Positions 1 through 5,750 of a stretch of DNA of 14,519 nt are shown here, piece after piece. Where the stretch lies: contig JASEGY010000043.1 of assembly GCA_030019105.1 (NCBI GenBank), forward strand, positions 1 through 14,519. The letters run 5' to 3'. Below the pieces are notes generated by a model, which did no database searches, was not told the origin of the DNA, and saw nothing but the letters and a program-made list of their open reading frames with translations. This DNA is from a bacterium (GTDB lineage: Bacteria; UBA9089; JASEGY01). Position 1 is the first letter of the stretch, and every line of letters begins with the position of its first letter. Made by a program: the position numbers and the translations under genes.

Positions 1-455
1 AACATTTTCATGTTCACTTGCCGCCTTTGAGAGAGAAGACGAAGAGTATCCCTTCCCTGGCCCGGCATTTTATCGGGGAATATGCTAAGAAGCTAAAACG
101 TGATGCCCCGGCCATTTCGGAAGAGGTCCTGGACCTCCTGACCGACTACCACTGGCCGGGGAATGTGCGGGAGTTGCAGCATGCCATTGAACGGGCAGTA
201 GTGGTCACCGATAACCACCGTCTTATCCCTGAGGACCTGCCGGCAGATATACTGGGGAAGGATGAATCACCTATTTTGAAAAAGATAGGGGAGTGCAAGG
301 GGCTGGATGAAATAGAGAAGGAGTATATCTTCAAGGTCTATCGGGGCACAAATGCTAATAAAACTATGACCGCGCGGCTGCTCAAGATAGAACGGAATAA
401 GCTTTACCGGTTGATGAAAAGATACGAAATCGGGGAATATTCGGCTGCTGTCTGA
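1..455 (+). CDS. Sigma-54-dependent transcriptional activator (NtrC family), C-terminal fragment
   Basis: This is the 3' part of a bacterial enhancer-binding protein that drives sigma-54 RNA polymerase open-complex formation; the start lies before the window. The frame is open from base 3 and reads HFHVHLPPLREK, the usual AAA+ segment after the RLN motif, so the TTG at 18 is internal and not a start. The motif WPGNVRELQHAIERAVV (about residues 50-65 of the visible part) is the conserved sensor-2/C-terminal AAA+ signature. The last 45 residues form a Fis-type helix-turn-helix (NANKTMTARLLKIERNKLYRLMKRY) that would bind enhancer DNA. The receiver or sensor domain is not visible, so the signal is unknown. 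It is the only rightward gene and converges on the DUF2442-like gene. A repeat-boundary motif begins 12 bases after its stop. The family call is very secure; the regulon cannot be told. Confidence 0.95.
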   Translation, partial: HFHVHLPPLREKTKSIPSLARHFIGEYAKKLKRDAPAISEEVLDLLTDYHWPGNVRELQHAIERAVVVTDNHRLIPEDLPADILGKDESPILKKIGECKGLDEIEKEYIFKVYRGTNANKTMTARLLKIERNKLYRLMKRYEIGEYSAAV

Positions 456-527
456 AATCACCTGTCGTAAGCGTTCGAGTTCGTCGTTAGCATCTACGTA
501 AAACGTTTTCTTAACATTCCGGCGCCG
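456..527. repeat. Convergent intergenic gap with repeat-boundary motif
   Basis: GTAAGCGTTC at 467-476 matches the motif that borders repeat elements elsewhere in this window (5474, 5748 on the opposite strand, 14440). It sits shortly after the regulator stop codon. The remainder holds a short AAAACGTTTT palindrome and the octamer CGGCGCCG just beyond the stop of the convergent gene. There is no T-run, so I do not call an intrinsic terminator. Confidence 0.4.
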
Positions 528-905
528 TTAGGCAGCCATTGCTTTTTCAGGTGTATCCAACTTTTTACCATACTTCTCACAAAAAAACCGAATACATTCA
601 GGCGCAATGTCAATCGTCTGCCCATCATACGCGCCGGTTTCGGGATTAGGCCAAACTAAAGCATAATCTCCTTCAACCAGGCGAAATCTTCCTTTGTTCT
701 TCAAAGACGAAAAGACACCCCCTGGACTTTCTTCCACAATCAAGGGATAAAAATCCAGTTCGTAAATGGATACGTCCAAATTTTCCTCAAACCATAAACG
801 CAGAATATAATCATTCACATATTCTGCTTTCAGTAATCCCTTTTCTTCTCGGTTTTGCCAGAGTGCTTCATTCCTGGCCAATTTATACCATTCTTCCCAC
901 TTCAT
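528..905 (-). CDS. DUF2442-like small protein
   Basis: A 125-residue soluble protein. The middle (about residues 24-110) follows the DUF2442 pattern: a strand around LKAEYVNDYILRLWFEE, then a phrase on position or profile (YELDFYPLIVEE), GGVFSSLKNKGRFRLV, and the closing VWPN...DIAPE motif, which is the best-known signature of that family. The N-terminal 20 residues (MKWEEWYKLARNEALW) and the tail KKLDTPEKAMAA are extensions. The start is the ATG at 905, preceded by GGGGTGA at a good spacing. DUF2442 proteins are common next to toxin-antitoxin-like small genes, but no biochemical function is established. No partner gene is adjacent here. The neighbour upstream is the hexosaminidase? No: that gene lies on the other side, ending at 978, with its 3' end facing this gene's 5' end across a 72-base gap, so the two could be co-transcribed. 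Confidence 0.75.
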   Translation of the reverse strand: MKWEEWYKLARNEALWQNREEKGLLKAEYVNDYILRLWFEENLDVSIYELDFYPLIVEESPGGVFSSLKNKGRFRLVEGDYALVWPNPETGAYDGQTIDIAPECIRFFCEKYGKKLDTPEKAMAA

Positions 906-935
906 TATTCACCCCACAATTAATACTGTTGAGGG

Positions 936-956
936 CTGATACCTGACACCTGGGTA
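936..956 (+). repeat. Short heptamer array (CTGATAC type)
   Basis: Three consecutive 7-base units, CTGATAC, CTGACAC and CTGGGTA, lie in the 72-base gap between the hexosaminidase stop and the DUF2442 start. On the other strand this reads CAGGTGTCAGGTATCAG, which resembles ATATCAGGTGATGTG near 14452. It is one of several unrelated 7-base families in the window. Confidence 0.5.
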
Positions 957-977
957 TATTATTTTCTCCCAAGTCCC

Positions 978-2705
978 TTACACTCTAACCGGTAACTGAC
1001 CGCCAGGACTGAATTTTCCGAAGATCACTTCCAGCGCAGCCTGCAAAGAAAAAGGGTGAGGCCAGTAGGTGGCTAAATAAGTGCCTGCGGCGGGAAAGGA
1101 AGCCAGATCGTAGGGGTCACGAGCAGCTACAACTATCAAGGGCTTCTTTAGGGCTAAAATACCCCTGACTAATTGCGCCTGTTCAGGATACTGGTGGGCA
1201 TTGCAAGTAATAAAAATAGTCACCCCGGCCTTCCTGGCCAGAGAGATTACCTGATGGATTGCGGATTGCGCACCCACTTCGTGGGTACCCGGGATTGCGG
1301 ATTGCGGATTTGCGCTTTCATCTTTTCCAGGTCGGATGTCAACTACCACTGTTCGGATTTCGGATTTCATATTCCGCAATCCGCAATCCGCAATCCGCAA
1401 TCCGCAATCCGCAATCGGCACCTCTCGGGTGTCTTCTACCCTGGTGAGCGGGGTCTGGGTCGTGCTGACAATCAGCACAGATTGAGTTAGCTCTGCCTTG
1501 AGAGGGATAAGCTTCTGATCGTCTTTAACCAGGGTGACAGCATCCCGCATCATATTGCGGATTGCGGATTTCGGATTTCGGATTGTTTTGACTTCAGGCC
1601 TTGCAATCCGCAATCCCGGGTACCCACGAAGTGGGTGCGCAATCCGCAATCGGTTGATCCGGTGGATGCTTTGATTAATCCGCTCTTCGGTTATCTCTTT
1701 CCTCTCTACGGCTATCCTGAAGGCTTCTAAAGCGGCTTTTTGCTTCTCCGGGCTGTGACAGATAAGGGCGATGTCTACGCCGGCCTTAACAGCCATCACC
1801 GCTGCCTCCGGCACACCAATTCCTGATTGGGGATTGCGGATTGCGGATTGCGGATTGTACCGATTGCGAGTTCCGGACATTACATTCCGCAATCCCCAAT
1901 CCCCAATCCCCAATCCCCAATTGGTTATTGCGCCCATCTCCAGATCGTCAGTAATAACTACTCCCTTAAACCCCATCTTTTTCCGAAGCAGATCAGTAAT
2001 AATTTTGGAAGATAAGGTAGCCGGCCTGGTTGGATCAAGGGCCGTAAAGACAGCGTGAGAGGTCATAACCAGGCCAACCCCAGCCGTTATTGCCTCTCTG
2101 AAAGGGTAGAGTTCTATCTCTTCTAATCTTTCAATAGAGCCGGATACGGTCGGTAATTCTAAGTGGGAATCAAGAGAGGCTTCACCTTTACCCGGGAAAT
2201 GCTTAGCGGTAGCAGAAATCCCCTGGCTCTGCATTCCTTTGATCAGAGCTGCGCCTAACTTAGCGGCCAGTACAGGGTCATGGCCAAAGGAGCGAACTCC
2301 TAAAGGGCTTTTAGGATTAGTGGCCAGATCAAGCACCGGCGCTAAATTAATGTCTATTCCCAGGGATGAAAGTTCAGTTCCGGCTATTTGCCCTGTTTGA
2401 TAAGCATATTGAGCAGACCTGGTTGCCCCGAGGGCCATATTTGAGGGCAGGGGAGTCACTTCATCTTTAAATCGAGTGACTACTCCCCCTTCGTGGTCGA
2501 TAGCAATAAGAGGAGGCGGGACATTTGCGGAGGCAGCTACAGCTTTAAGCCTGGCGCAAAGCTGTCTTACCTGTTCGGCTGAGACTATGTTTCGAGCAAA
2601 AAGGATCACCCCCCCCAGGTGATCCCTTTTAATCATTTGTTCTATTTCTTTGGTCGGTGCTTCTCCCTCAAAGCCGACCATAAGCATTTGACCAATCTGG
2701 TTCAT
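978..2705 (-). CDS. nagZ: Glycoside hydrolase family 3 beta-N-acetylhexosaminidase with in-frame repeat insertions
   Basis: A 575-residue GH3 enzyme expected to remove terminal beta-N-acetylglucosamine, as NagZ does in peptidoglycan recycling. Visible motifs: IDHEGGVVTRF (69-79, usually DQEGG), KHFPGKGEASLDSHLELP (168-185) with the Asp179/His181 general acid-base dyad, and VITDDLEMGAI (250-260), where Asp253 should be the nucleophile. A C-terminal alpha/beta domain follows, ending SPGGQLPVRV. No signal peptide is seen, so it is probably cytoplasmic. Three blocks (about residues 261-298, 351-385 and 428-483) are translations of heptanucleotide repeats, giving peptides such as AIRNPQS and ADCGLRI. 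Family alignment resumes cleanly after each, so they are insertions that kept frame. The ATG at 2705 matches the family N-terminus but lacks a Shine-Dalgarno sequence. Family assignment is firm; the symbol nagZ is by motif, and activity with the insertions is untested. Confidence 0.9.
   Translation of the reverse strand: MNQIGQMLMVGFEGEAPTKEIEQMIKRDHLGGVILFARNIVSAEQVRQLCARLKAVAASANVPPPLIAIDHEGGVVTRFKDEVTPLPSNMALGATRSAQYAYQTGQIAGTELSSLGIDINLAPVLDLATNPKSPLGVRSFGHDPVLAAKLGAALIKGMQSQGISATAKHFPGKGEASLDSHLELPTVSGSIERLEEIELYPFREAITAGVGLVMTSHAVFTALDPTRPATLSSKIITDLLRKKMGFKGVVITDDLEMGAITNWGLGIGDWGLRNVMSGTRNRYNPQSAIRNPQSGIGVPEAAVMAVKAGVDIALICHSPEKQKAALEAFRIAVERKEITEERINQSIHRINRLRIAHPLRGYPGLRIARPEVKTIRNPKSAIRNMMRDAVTLVKDDQKLIPLKAELTQSVLIVSTTQTPLTRVEDTREVPIADCGLRIADCGLRNMKSEIRTVVVDIRPGKDESANPQSAIPGTHEVGAQSAIHQVISLARKAGVTIFITCNAHQYPEQAQLVRGILALKKPLIVVAARDPYDLASFPAAGTYLATYWPHPFSLQAALEVIFGKFSPGGQLPVRV
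1257..1417. repeat. Heptamer foldback insertion 3 in the hexosaminidase gene
   Basis: ATTGCGG units run at 1257-1312, interrupted by the palindromic module CGCACCCACTTCGTGGGT. Degenerate units (ttcggat) follow at 1352-1368. At 1372-1417 the same heptamer runs in the opposite orientation as ATCCGCA, over six units. The block is open in the gene's frame and encodes residues about 428-483. Residues about 451-463 (TVVVDIRPGKDE) look like native protein, so this may be two insertions flanking a short native stretch. Confidence 0.85.
1553..1651. repeat. Heptamer foldback insertion 2 in the hexosaminidase gene
   Basis: ATTGCGG and TTTCGGA units at 1553-1585 face inverted ATCCGCA units at 1603-1651, again with the ACCCACGAAGTGGGT palindrome embedded. 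It encodes residues about 351-385, in the linker between the catalytic domain and the C-terminal domain. Bases 1603-1651 are an exact 49-base inverted copy of 1257-1305. Confidence 0.85.
1815..1924. repeat. Heptamer foldback insertion 1 in the hexosaminidase gene
   Basis: The left arm at 1815-1856 (CCAATT... followed by ATTGGGG and ATTGCGG units) and the right arm at 1887-1924 (CCGCAAT followed by four CCCCAAT units and TGG) are inverted, so the block can fold into a hairpin around a core of about 30 bases. It encodes residues about 261-298, directly after the DDLEMGAI nucleophile motif and before PEAAVMAVKAG. Confidence 0.85.
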
Positions 2706-2726
2706 CGCAAGTAATAGTAATAATTC

Positions 2727-2752
2727 ACCGCAGAGACACAGAGAGACAGACC
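2727..2752 (+). repeat. CGCAGAGACACAGAG dispersed intergenic motif
   Basis: TTCACCGCAGAGACACAGAG is a member of a motif family also visible at 3436-3458, 3893-3925, 3950-3975 and around 4018-4024. Here it occupies the region just upstream of the hexosaminidase start, where a ribosome-binding site would be expected and none is seen. Bases 2753-2832 hold no supported gene. Confidence 0.55.
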
Positions 2753-2832
2753 AACGTTGCTCACTTCTTTCAAACAGCGCAATGAATTTCCGTCAGTTCC
2801 AATGCCAAATTAGGCGTGCTTTCGATGTACTG

Positions 2833-3102
2833 TCACATCTGTTTTAGCAGCCACTCGTATTTGTCATGGTTACCAATCCAAAACCAGGTAACCGTATCGC
2901 CAAGTAGCAACCCCAATGCACGATAGTAATCTCCGATACGAATGGAGCAGACAGGTCGCCTGCGACCAACGCGTTTAAAATTCAAACTTGCTGCATCAGG
3001 ATGCTGCTGCCAGATTCGATACGACTTGCTTGCCTGGCGTCGAACATGCTTGGGTAACTGGTAATACAGTTTCCAAAACTGCGGCAGGGTTTGCGAGTTC
3101 AT
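2833..3102 (-). CDS. RelE/ParE-superfamily toxin-like protein
   Basis: An 89-residue basic protein with the compact RelE/ParE fold signature. An N-terminal helical half (FWKLYYQLPKHVRRQASKSYRIWQQHP, residues 9-35) precedes a beta half: LNFKRVG (40-46), CSIRIGDYYRALG (52-64), then VTWFWIGNHDKYEWLL (71-86). The SIRIGDYYRALG and WIGxHxxY elements are typical of ParE/RelE-like toxins, which either cleave mRNA on the ribosome or inhibit gyrase; the sequence does not say which. Its ATG overlaps the stop of the upstream gene (ATGA at 3099-3102), so the two are translationally coupled with the presumed antitoxin first. The stop is TGA; the same frame stays open for 19 further codons. The family call is good, the target unknown. 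Confidence 0.8.
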   Translation of the reverse strand: MNSQTLPQFWKLYYQLPKHVRRQASKSYRIWQQHPDAASLNFKRVGRRRPVCSIRIGDYYRALGLLLGDTVTWFWIGNHDKYEWLLKQM

Positions 3103-3425
3103 CCGGGCGTAATTTCTCCCTCTTCAGTGAAAACCATCGGCCTGGCACGTCCAGCTTGAATGTCTGCTAAAGCTTCGTCAGCCATCTTCTCAAGCAAGCG
3201 TTGAGATTTGTCGGTTGCCAGTAGTGTGTCCCATCGAGCATTTTCTGCCGCGACTTCTTCTTCGCTCGCATCCTTGTCTATCAAATCATCGTCGTAGGTT
3301 TTGGTTGTCTGGAACTCAATGAACTGAGCAAAATCAATCACTTGCGCCACACGCTCAGGCGGTAGCCTACGTACAATTCCACTAAGTTTCTGTTCGTATT
3401 CCTTAGTCTGAAAAATTGTCTTCAT
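3099..3425 (-). CDS. Putative antitoxin partner of the RelE/ParE-like toxin
   Basis: A 108-residue acidic, mostly helical protein. The segment LPPERVAQVIDFAQFIE (about residues 21-37) resembles the start of DUF2281-like or short antitoxin proteins. The C-terminal half is charged (DDDLIDKDASEEEVAAENARW, about 45-64), ending EEGEITPG. No ribbon-helix-helix or classical HTH is evident, so DNA binding is not shown. It is called an antitoxin from its position immediately upstream of, and 4-base overlap with, the toxin-like gene. An ACTCCTC/GAGGAGT inverted repeat at 3440-3467 lies just upstream of the start and could be an autoregulatory operator, although it coincides with the CGCAGAG repeat family. 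It is longer than many antitoxins of this class, which often have about 70-90 residues. Confidence 0.65.
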   Translation of the reverse strand: MKTIFQTKEYEQKLSGIVRRLPPERVAQVIDFAQFIEFQTTKTYDDDLIDKDASEEEVAAENARWDTLLATDKSQRLLEKMADEALADIQAGRARPMVFTEEGEITPG

Positions 3426-3439
3426 TAATTTTCTTCTCT

Positions 3440-3467
3440 ACTCCTCTGCGTCTCTGCAACGAGGAGT
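3440..3467. promoter_or_regulatory. Possible operator: inverted repeat upstream of the antitoxin gene
   Basis: ACTCCTC and GAGGAGT arms of 7 bases are separated by 14 bases (ctctgcgtctctgc type sequence), about 15 bases upstream of the antitoxin ATG. The position suits autoregulation, and the GAGGAG arm could also serve translation. Because the spacer belongs to the dispersed CGCAGAG repeat family, the symmetry may simply be a property of the repeat. Confidence 0.3.
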
Positions 3468-3482
3468 TGTCATCTTAGCAGC

Positions 3483-3866
3483 TCAAACAGGCAAAGGAAC
3501 CTCCACCTTTAATTGTTCCTTCATTTTCTGCACCTCCGGGCTCAAAAGCTGAAGGACAACATTGCCGGTCAGGGAAGCCACTATGGTAAAAAGATTAGTG
3601 ATAAAATGTTCAAACCCGGCTTTGATATCCTCAAAACTTTCGTTGGCACAATGGGTCTTAAGTTTATCCATATTCATACCCGTCGGCAATATCTCTATCT
3701 CTTGCAGAAAGCGGTATTCTAAACCCGTTTCATGTAGGGCCGTTTCCATCAGGCTGCTGATAGTGACTTCGCCAATTATAGCGGTTGCCTTAGACCAAAT
3801 AGAGTCAATTATACCTTCATAGAGAGAAATGAGATCTTTTTTATCTATTTTCATTTCATCAATCAT
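3483..3866 (-). CDS. Hypothetical small helical protein
   Basis: I do not recognise this protein. From the ATG at 3866 it has 127 residues, with no signal peptide or clear transmembrane helix. It is predicted mostly helical: an amphipathic N-terminal half (DLISLYEGIIDSIWSKATAI, residues 12-31), then the segment around EYRFLQEIEILPTGMNMDKL, and a hydrophobic stretch HFITNLFTIVASLTGNVVLQ (about 87-106) that could be a buried helix or a dimer interface. The frame is open upstream to 4007, but those 47 codons translate the CGCAGAG/ACGCAAAGG repeats (giving VLCVLCVN), so I exclude them. The Shine-Dalgarno sequence is weak, and the ATG at 3854 is an alternative start. It lies downstream of the OmpA-like gene across 162 bases of repeats. 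Confidence 0.6.
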   Translation of the reverse strand: MIDEMKIDKKDLISLYEGIIDSIWSKATAIIGEVTISSLMETALHETGLEYRFLQEIEILPTGMNMDKLKTHCANESFEDIKAGFEHFITNLFTIVASLTGNVVLQLLSPEVQKMKEQLKVEVPLPV

Positions 3867-4028
3867 AATAGGTTTCGACCTGTGTAAACGGAATTCACCA
3901 TGGAGACACGAAAGTACGGAGAAAAGTATAGCTGTATCAATCAATAGGTTAACGCAAAGGACGCAAAGGACGTAATGGTTAAATGTTCTTAGCAGGCATC
4001 TCTGCATCCTTAAGCTCTTTGCTCTGCG
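3867..4028. repeat. Repeat-filled gap between OmpA-like gene and small protein
   Basis: Contains TTCACCATGGAGACACGAAA at 3893-3912, ACGCAAAGG repeated about twice at 3954-3972, and CTTTGCTCTGCGC around 4016-4028. All are variants of the dispersed CGCAGAG/CGCAAAG family. No gene or terminator is supported here. Confidence 0.55.
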
Positions 4029-5444
4029 CTATTTCATTGGATGAATCTCTACTCGCCTGTTTTTAGCCTTGCCTAAAGGAGTGACGTTAGTTGTTACCGG
4101 TTCTTCCTCACCGTGAGCAGCGATTTCTTTAATCCGGGTAAGACTAATACCTTTATTTATCAAATACTGTTTTACTGTCTCCACTCTCCGCCTGGAGAGG
4201 TCCAGATTGTACTCATTGCTGGCATCACTGTCGGTATGTCCGCTGAGACCCACCTTTAAATCCGGCTCTTCTTTTAGTATCTTAACATTTTTATCCAGCG
4301 CAGCCTTAGCTTCTTCAGAAAGATCGGCTTGATTTACTGCAAAGTAAACCCATTCCAGACACGAAGTTATTATCTTTACGGGTTCAGCCGGGGTTACCAC
4401 TCTGGGTTCAACCGGGGCTGTTTTTCTGGGTTCAACCGGGGCTATTTCCCTGGGTTCAACCGGGGCTATTTCCCTGGGTTGAACCGGGGTTACCTTTCTG
4501 GATTTTACCGGCACCTCATCCGGGATCCCATCTTCGTCCAGATAGCCGTTAAAGGTTTCCGGTTCATTAGGGGCGCCATCTCGCACATCCGGGATGCCAT
4601 CGCCATCATTATCAGGATCAGGGCATCCATCTTCATCTTGAAAATTATCCAGGTCCTCACTGGTGTTTTCTCCTTTTGCCACTGTTTCATCCGTTCCCGG
4701 ACACTCATCTCTAACATCCGGGACACCGTCATCATCGTTGTCGTAATCAGGCGCGCCATCTTCATCCTCGAAATCATCAAAATCTTCAGGATTATCCGGA
4801 TCAGCATCAAAGCGGTCTTCTATTCCATCGCCATCTCTATCCTTTATGGGTGAATAGTAAGTCAATCCAGCCCGGGCAACGTAGTACCCATCATTATTGT
4901 CTTTTTCCGAAAGCCGGTCAAGCAAACCACTGGTCGTAAAACAATACCCACCTTCCAGAGTAAACATAAGGTCAGGTTTAACCTGGTATTCTATTCCCAG
5001 CCCTACCGGAATAATAACCGTTCCGGGACGATCACCGGATGGCTTTCGAAGATCCATGTCAGCGTGTTTGGGATCGAATACAACCGCCCCAAATCCGCCA
5101 AATAAATAAGGAGACAATACATCTTCCCTGGCGAATCTATACTTGGTTACTACATCCAGAGACCTTAGTTGGCCTTCAAAGGACTTAGATTTCTCCTCAG
5201 CCTTCAGTTCTCCCAGGCTAAACATGCCACGGAGAGAAAAAGGTGAATCAGCCCACCGGTATTCCAGATGGACACCACCACCAGGGGTGATCTTCGGGTC
5301 TTCAACTTCGCCCCTGTATCGGTTAAGGCCGAGGTTAATCCCTAATCCTAATCTATCTTTCTCAATTTCTTCCTCAGCCTGGGAAAGACAAGGGAGAGAG
5401 AAAAAGATGCTAAGGCCCAGCAGAACAACTACAAATTTCTTCAT
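4029..5444 (-). CDS. OmpA-family outer-membrane protein with thrombospondin type 3-like calcium-binding repeats
   Basis: A 471-residue exported protein. The start is the ATG at 5444, with a strong GAGGAGGGT site, followed by a signal peptide MKKFVVVLLGLSIFFSLPCLSQA (about 1-23). The longer open frame to 5534 translates AT-rich heptamer repeats and is not used. Residues about 30-198 look like an eight-stranded beta-barrel (alternating LGLGINLGL, YVARAGLTYY). Residues 201-310 carry Asp-rich DxDxDGxxD repeats typical of thrombospondin type 3 calcium-binding segments. Residues 317-356 are a Pro-rich linker of five REIAPVEP-like octapeptides. The OmpA C-terminal domain is at about 365-471, with SGHTDSDASNEYN and LSRRR; Asp405 and Arg420 fit the pair that binds diaminopimelate in peptidoglycan. 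It should tie the outer membrane to the wall. As the last gene of the kinase/phosphatase locus, it may be the envelope component of that pathway. Confidence 0.92.
   Translation of the reverse strand: MKKFVVVLLGLSIFFSLPCLSQAEEEIEKDRLGLGINLGLNRYRGEVEDPKITPGGGVHLEYRWADSPFSLRGMFSLGELKAEEKSKSFEGQLRSLDVVTKYRFAREDVLSPYLFGGFGAVVFDPKHADMDLRKPSGDRPGTVIIPVGLGIEYQVKPDLMFTLEGGYCFTTSGLLDRLSEKDNNDGYYVARAGLTYYSPIKDRDGDGIEDRFDADPDNPEDFDDFEDEDGAPDYDNDDDGVPDVRDECPGTDETVAKGENTSEDLDNFQDEDGCPDPDNDGDGIPDVRDGAPNEPETFNGYLDEDGIPDEVPVKSRKVTPVQPREIAPVEPREIAPVEPRKTAPVEPRVVTPAEPVKIITSCLEWVYFAVNQADLSEEAKAALDKNVKILKEEPDLKVGLSGHTDSDASNEYNLDLSRRRVETVKQYLINKGISLTRIKEIAAHGEEEPVTTNVTPLGKAKNRRVEIHPMK
4380..4499 (-). repeat. 24-bp minisatellite encoding the Pro-rich linker
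   Basis: Five adjacent 24-base units beginning GGGTTCAACCGGGG (starting at 4380, 4404, 4428, 4452 and 4476) encode the REIAPVEP octapeptides. Units 3 and 4 are identical, which suggests recent copy-number change. The repeat lies between the calcium-binding segment and the peptidoglycan-binding domain, so copy number would set the reach across the periplasm. Confidence 0.9.
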
Positions 5445-5450
5445 GATGTT

Positions 5451-5459
5451 ACCCTCCTC
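5451..5459 (-). promoter_or_regulatory. Shine-Dalgarno site fixing the OmpA-like start
   Basis: GAGGAGGGT lies six bases before the ATG at 5444 and directly precedes a textbook signal peptide. This decides against the longer open frame, which begins inside repeats. Confidence 0.85.
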
Positions 5460-5473
5460 GTATAAGTTTTTTG

Positions 5474-5748
5474 GTAGACGTTCACGGCTTGAAATTAGAA
5501 AGTAGAAATTAGAAATTGGGAATTGGGCCTTCATACTTTCTACTTTCTAATTTCCAATTTCGAGCCGTAAACGGCTACCTACTTTCCACAAGATATTGAG
5601 CAGTTACATTGGGTATTGTAGTTGCAGAGCTTGCTCTGCCGTAATGTCGAGCAAGCTCGACCACTACAAAATTGATCCAATGGCCCAAACGATGAACAAC
5701 GCCTAATTTCCAATTTCTAATTTCTAATTTCAAGCCGTGAACGCTTAC
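5474..5748. repeat. Composite inverted-repeat element between the phosphatase and OmpA-like genes
   Basis: The whole 306-base gap is repeat-derived. GTAGACGTTCACGGCTTG at 5474-5491 and its inverted copy CAAGCCGTGAACGCTTAC at 5731-5748 form the ends. Inside each end are 7-base AAATTAG units (5491-5516 and 5704-5730). A nested foldback spans 5474-5578, with its inner end the perfect palindrome AGCCGTAAACGGCT at 5563-5576. An 87-base REPIN-like element is at 5617-5703. TGAGCAGTTAC at 5598-5608 matches the border motif of the next gap. The right end begins three bases after the phosphatase stop codon. Confidence 0.85.
5617..5703. repeat. REPIN-like 87-bp element, copy 1
   Basis: Two short palindromes, GCAGAGCTTGCTCTGC (5623-5638) and TCGAGCAAGCTCGA (5647-5660), face each other across a 7-8 base spacer. 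Each is preceded by GTAG when read from its own outer side, and the TTGTAGT/ACTACAA ends can pair. A GTAG tetranucleotide 5' of a REP hairpin is the hallmark of RAYT-mobilised REP sequences. The copy extends through TTGATCCAATGGCCC to 5703 and matches 11523-11609 at 86 of 87 bases. Confidence 0.75.
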
Positions 5749-5750
5749 CG

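Noticed and set aside
1173..1490. Plus-strand open frame with ADCGLRI/NPQSAIR peptides
   Set aside because: It is the antisense and alternate-frame translation of heptamer repeats within the hexosaminidase gene; the minus-strand GH3 frame explains the region.
1257..1924. Possible CRISPR array
   Set aside because: Units are 7 bases, contiguous and inverted, without unique spacers of 30 or so bases, and no cas genes are present.
978..2705. Hexosaminidase as a pseudogene
   Set aside because: Despite three insertions the frame is complete, with N- and C-terminal family ends and all catalytic residues present.
4505..4853. Open frames on both strands over the calcium-binding repeats
   Set aside because: Low-complexity shadows of the Asp-rich DxDxDG coding repeats in the OmpA-like gene.
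5445..5534. Longer N-terminus for the OmpA-like protein
   Set aside because: The extra 30 codons translate AT-rich heptamer repeats and would bury the signal peptide; a strong Shine-Dalgarno site precedes the ATG at 5444.
5617..5669. Cloverleaf-like fold suggesting a tRNA
   Set aside because: Two tight palindromes with 2-base loops and no anticodon arm, T-loop sequence or acceptor features; a REP doublet fits better.
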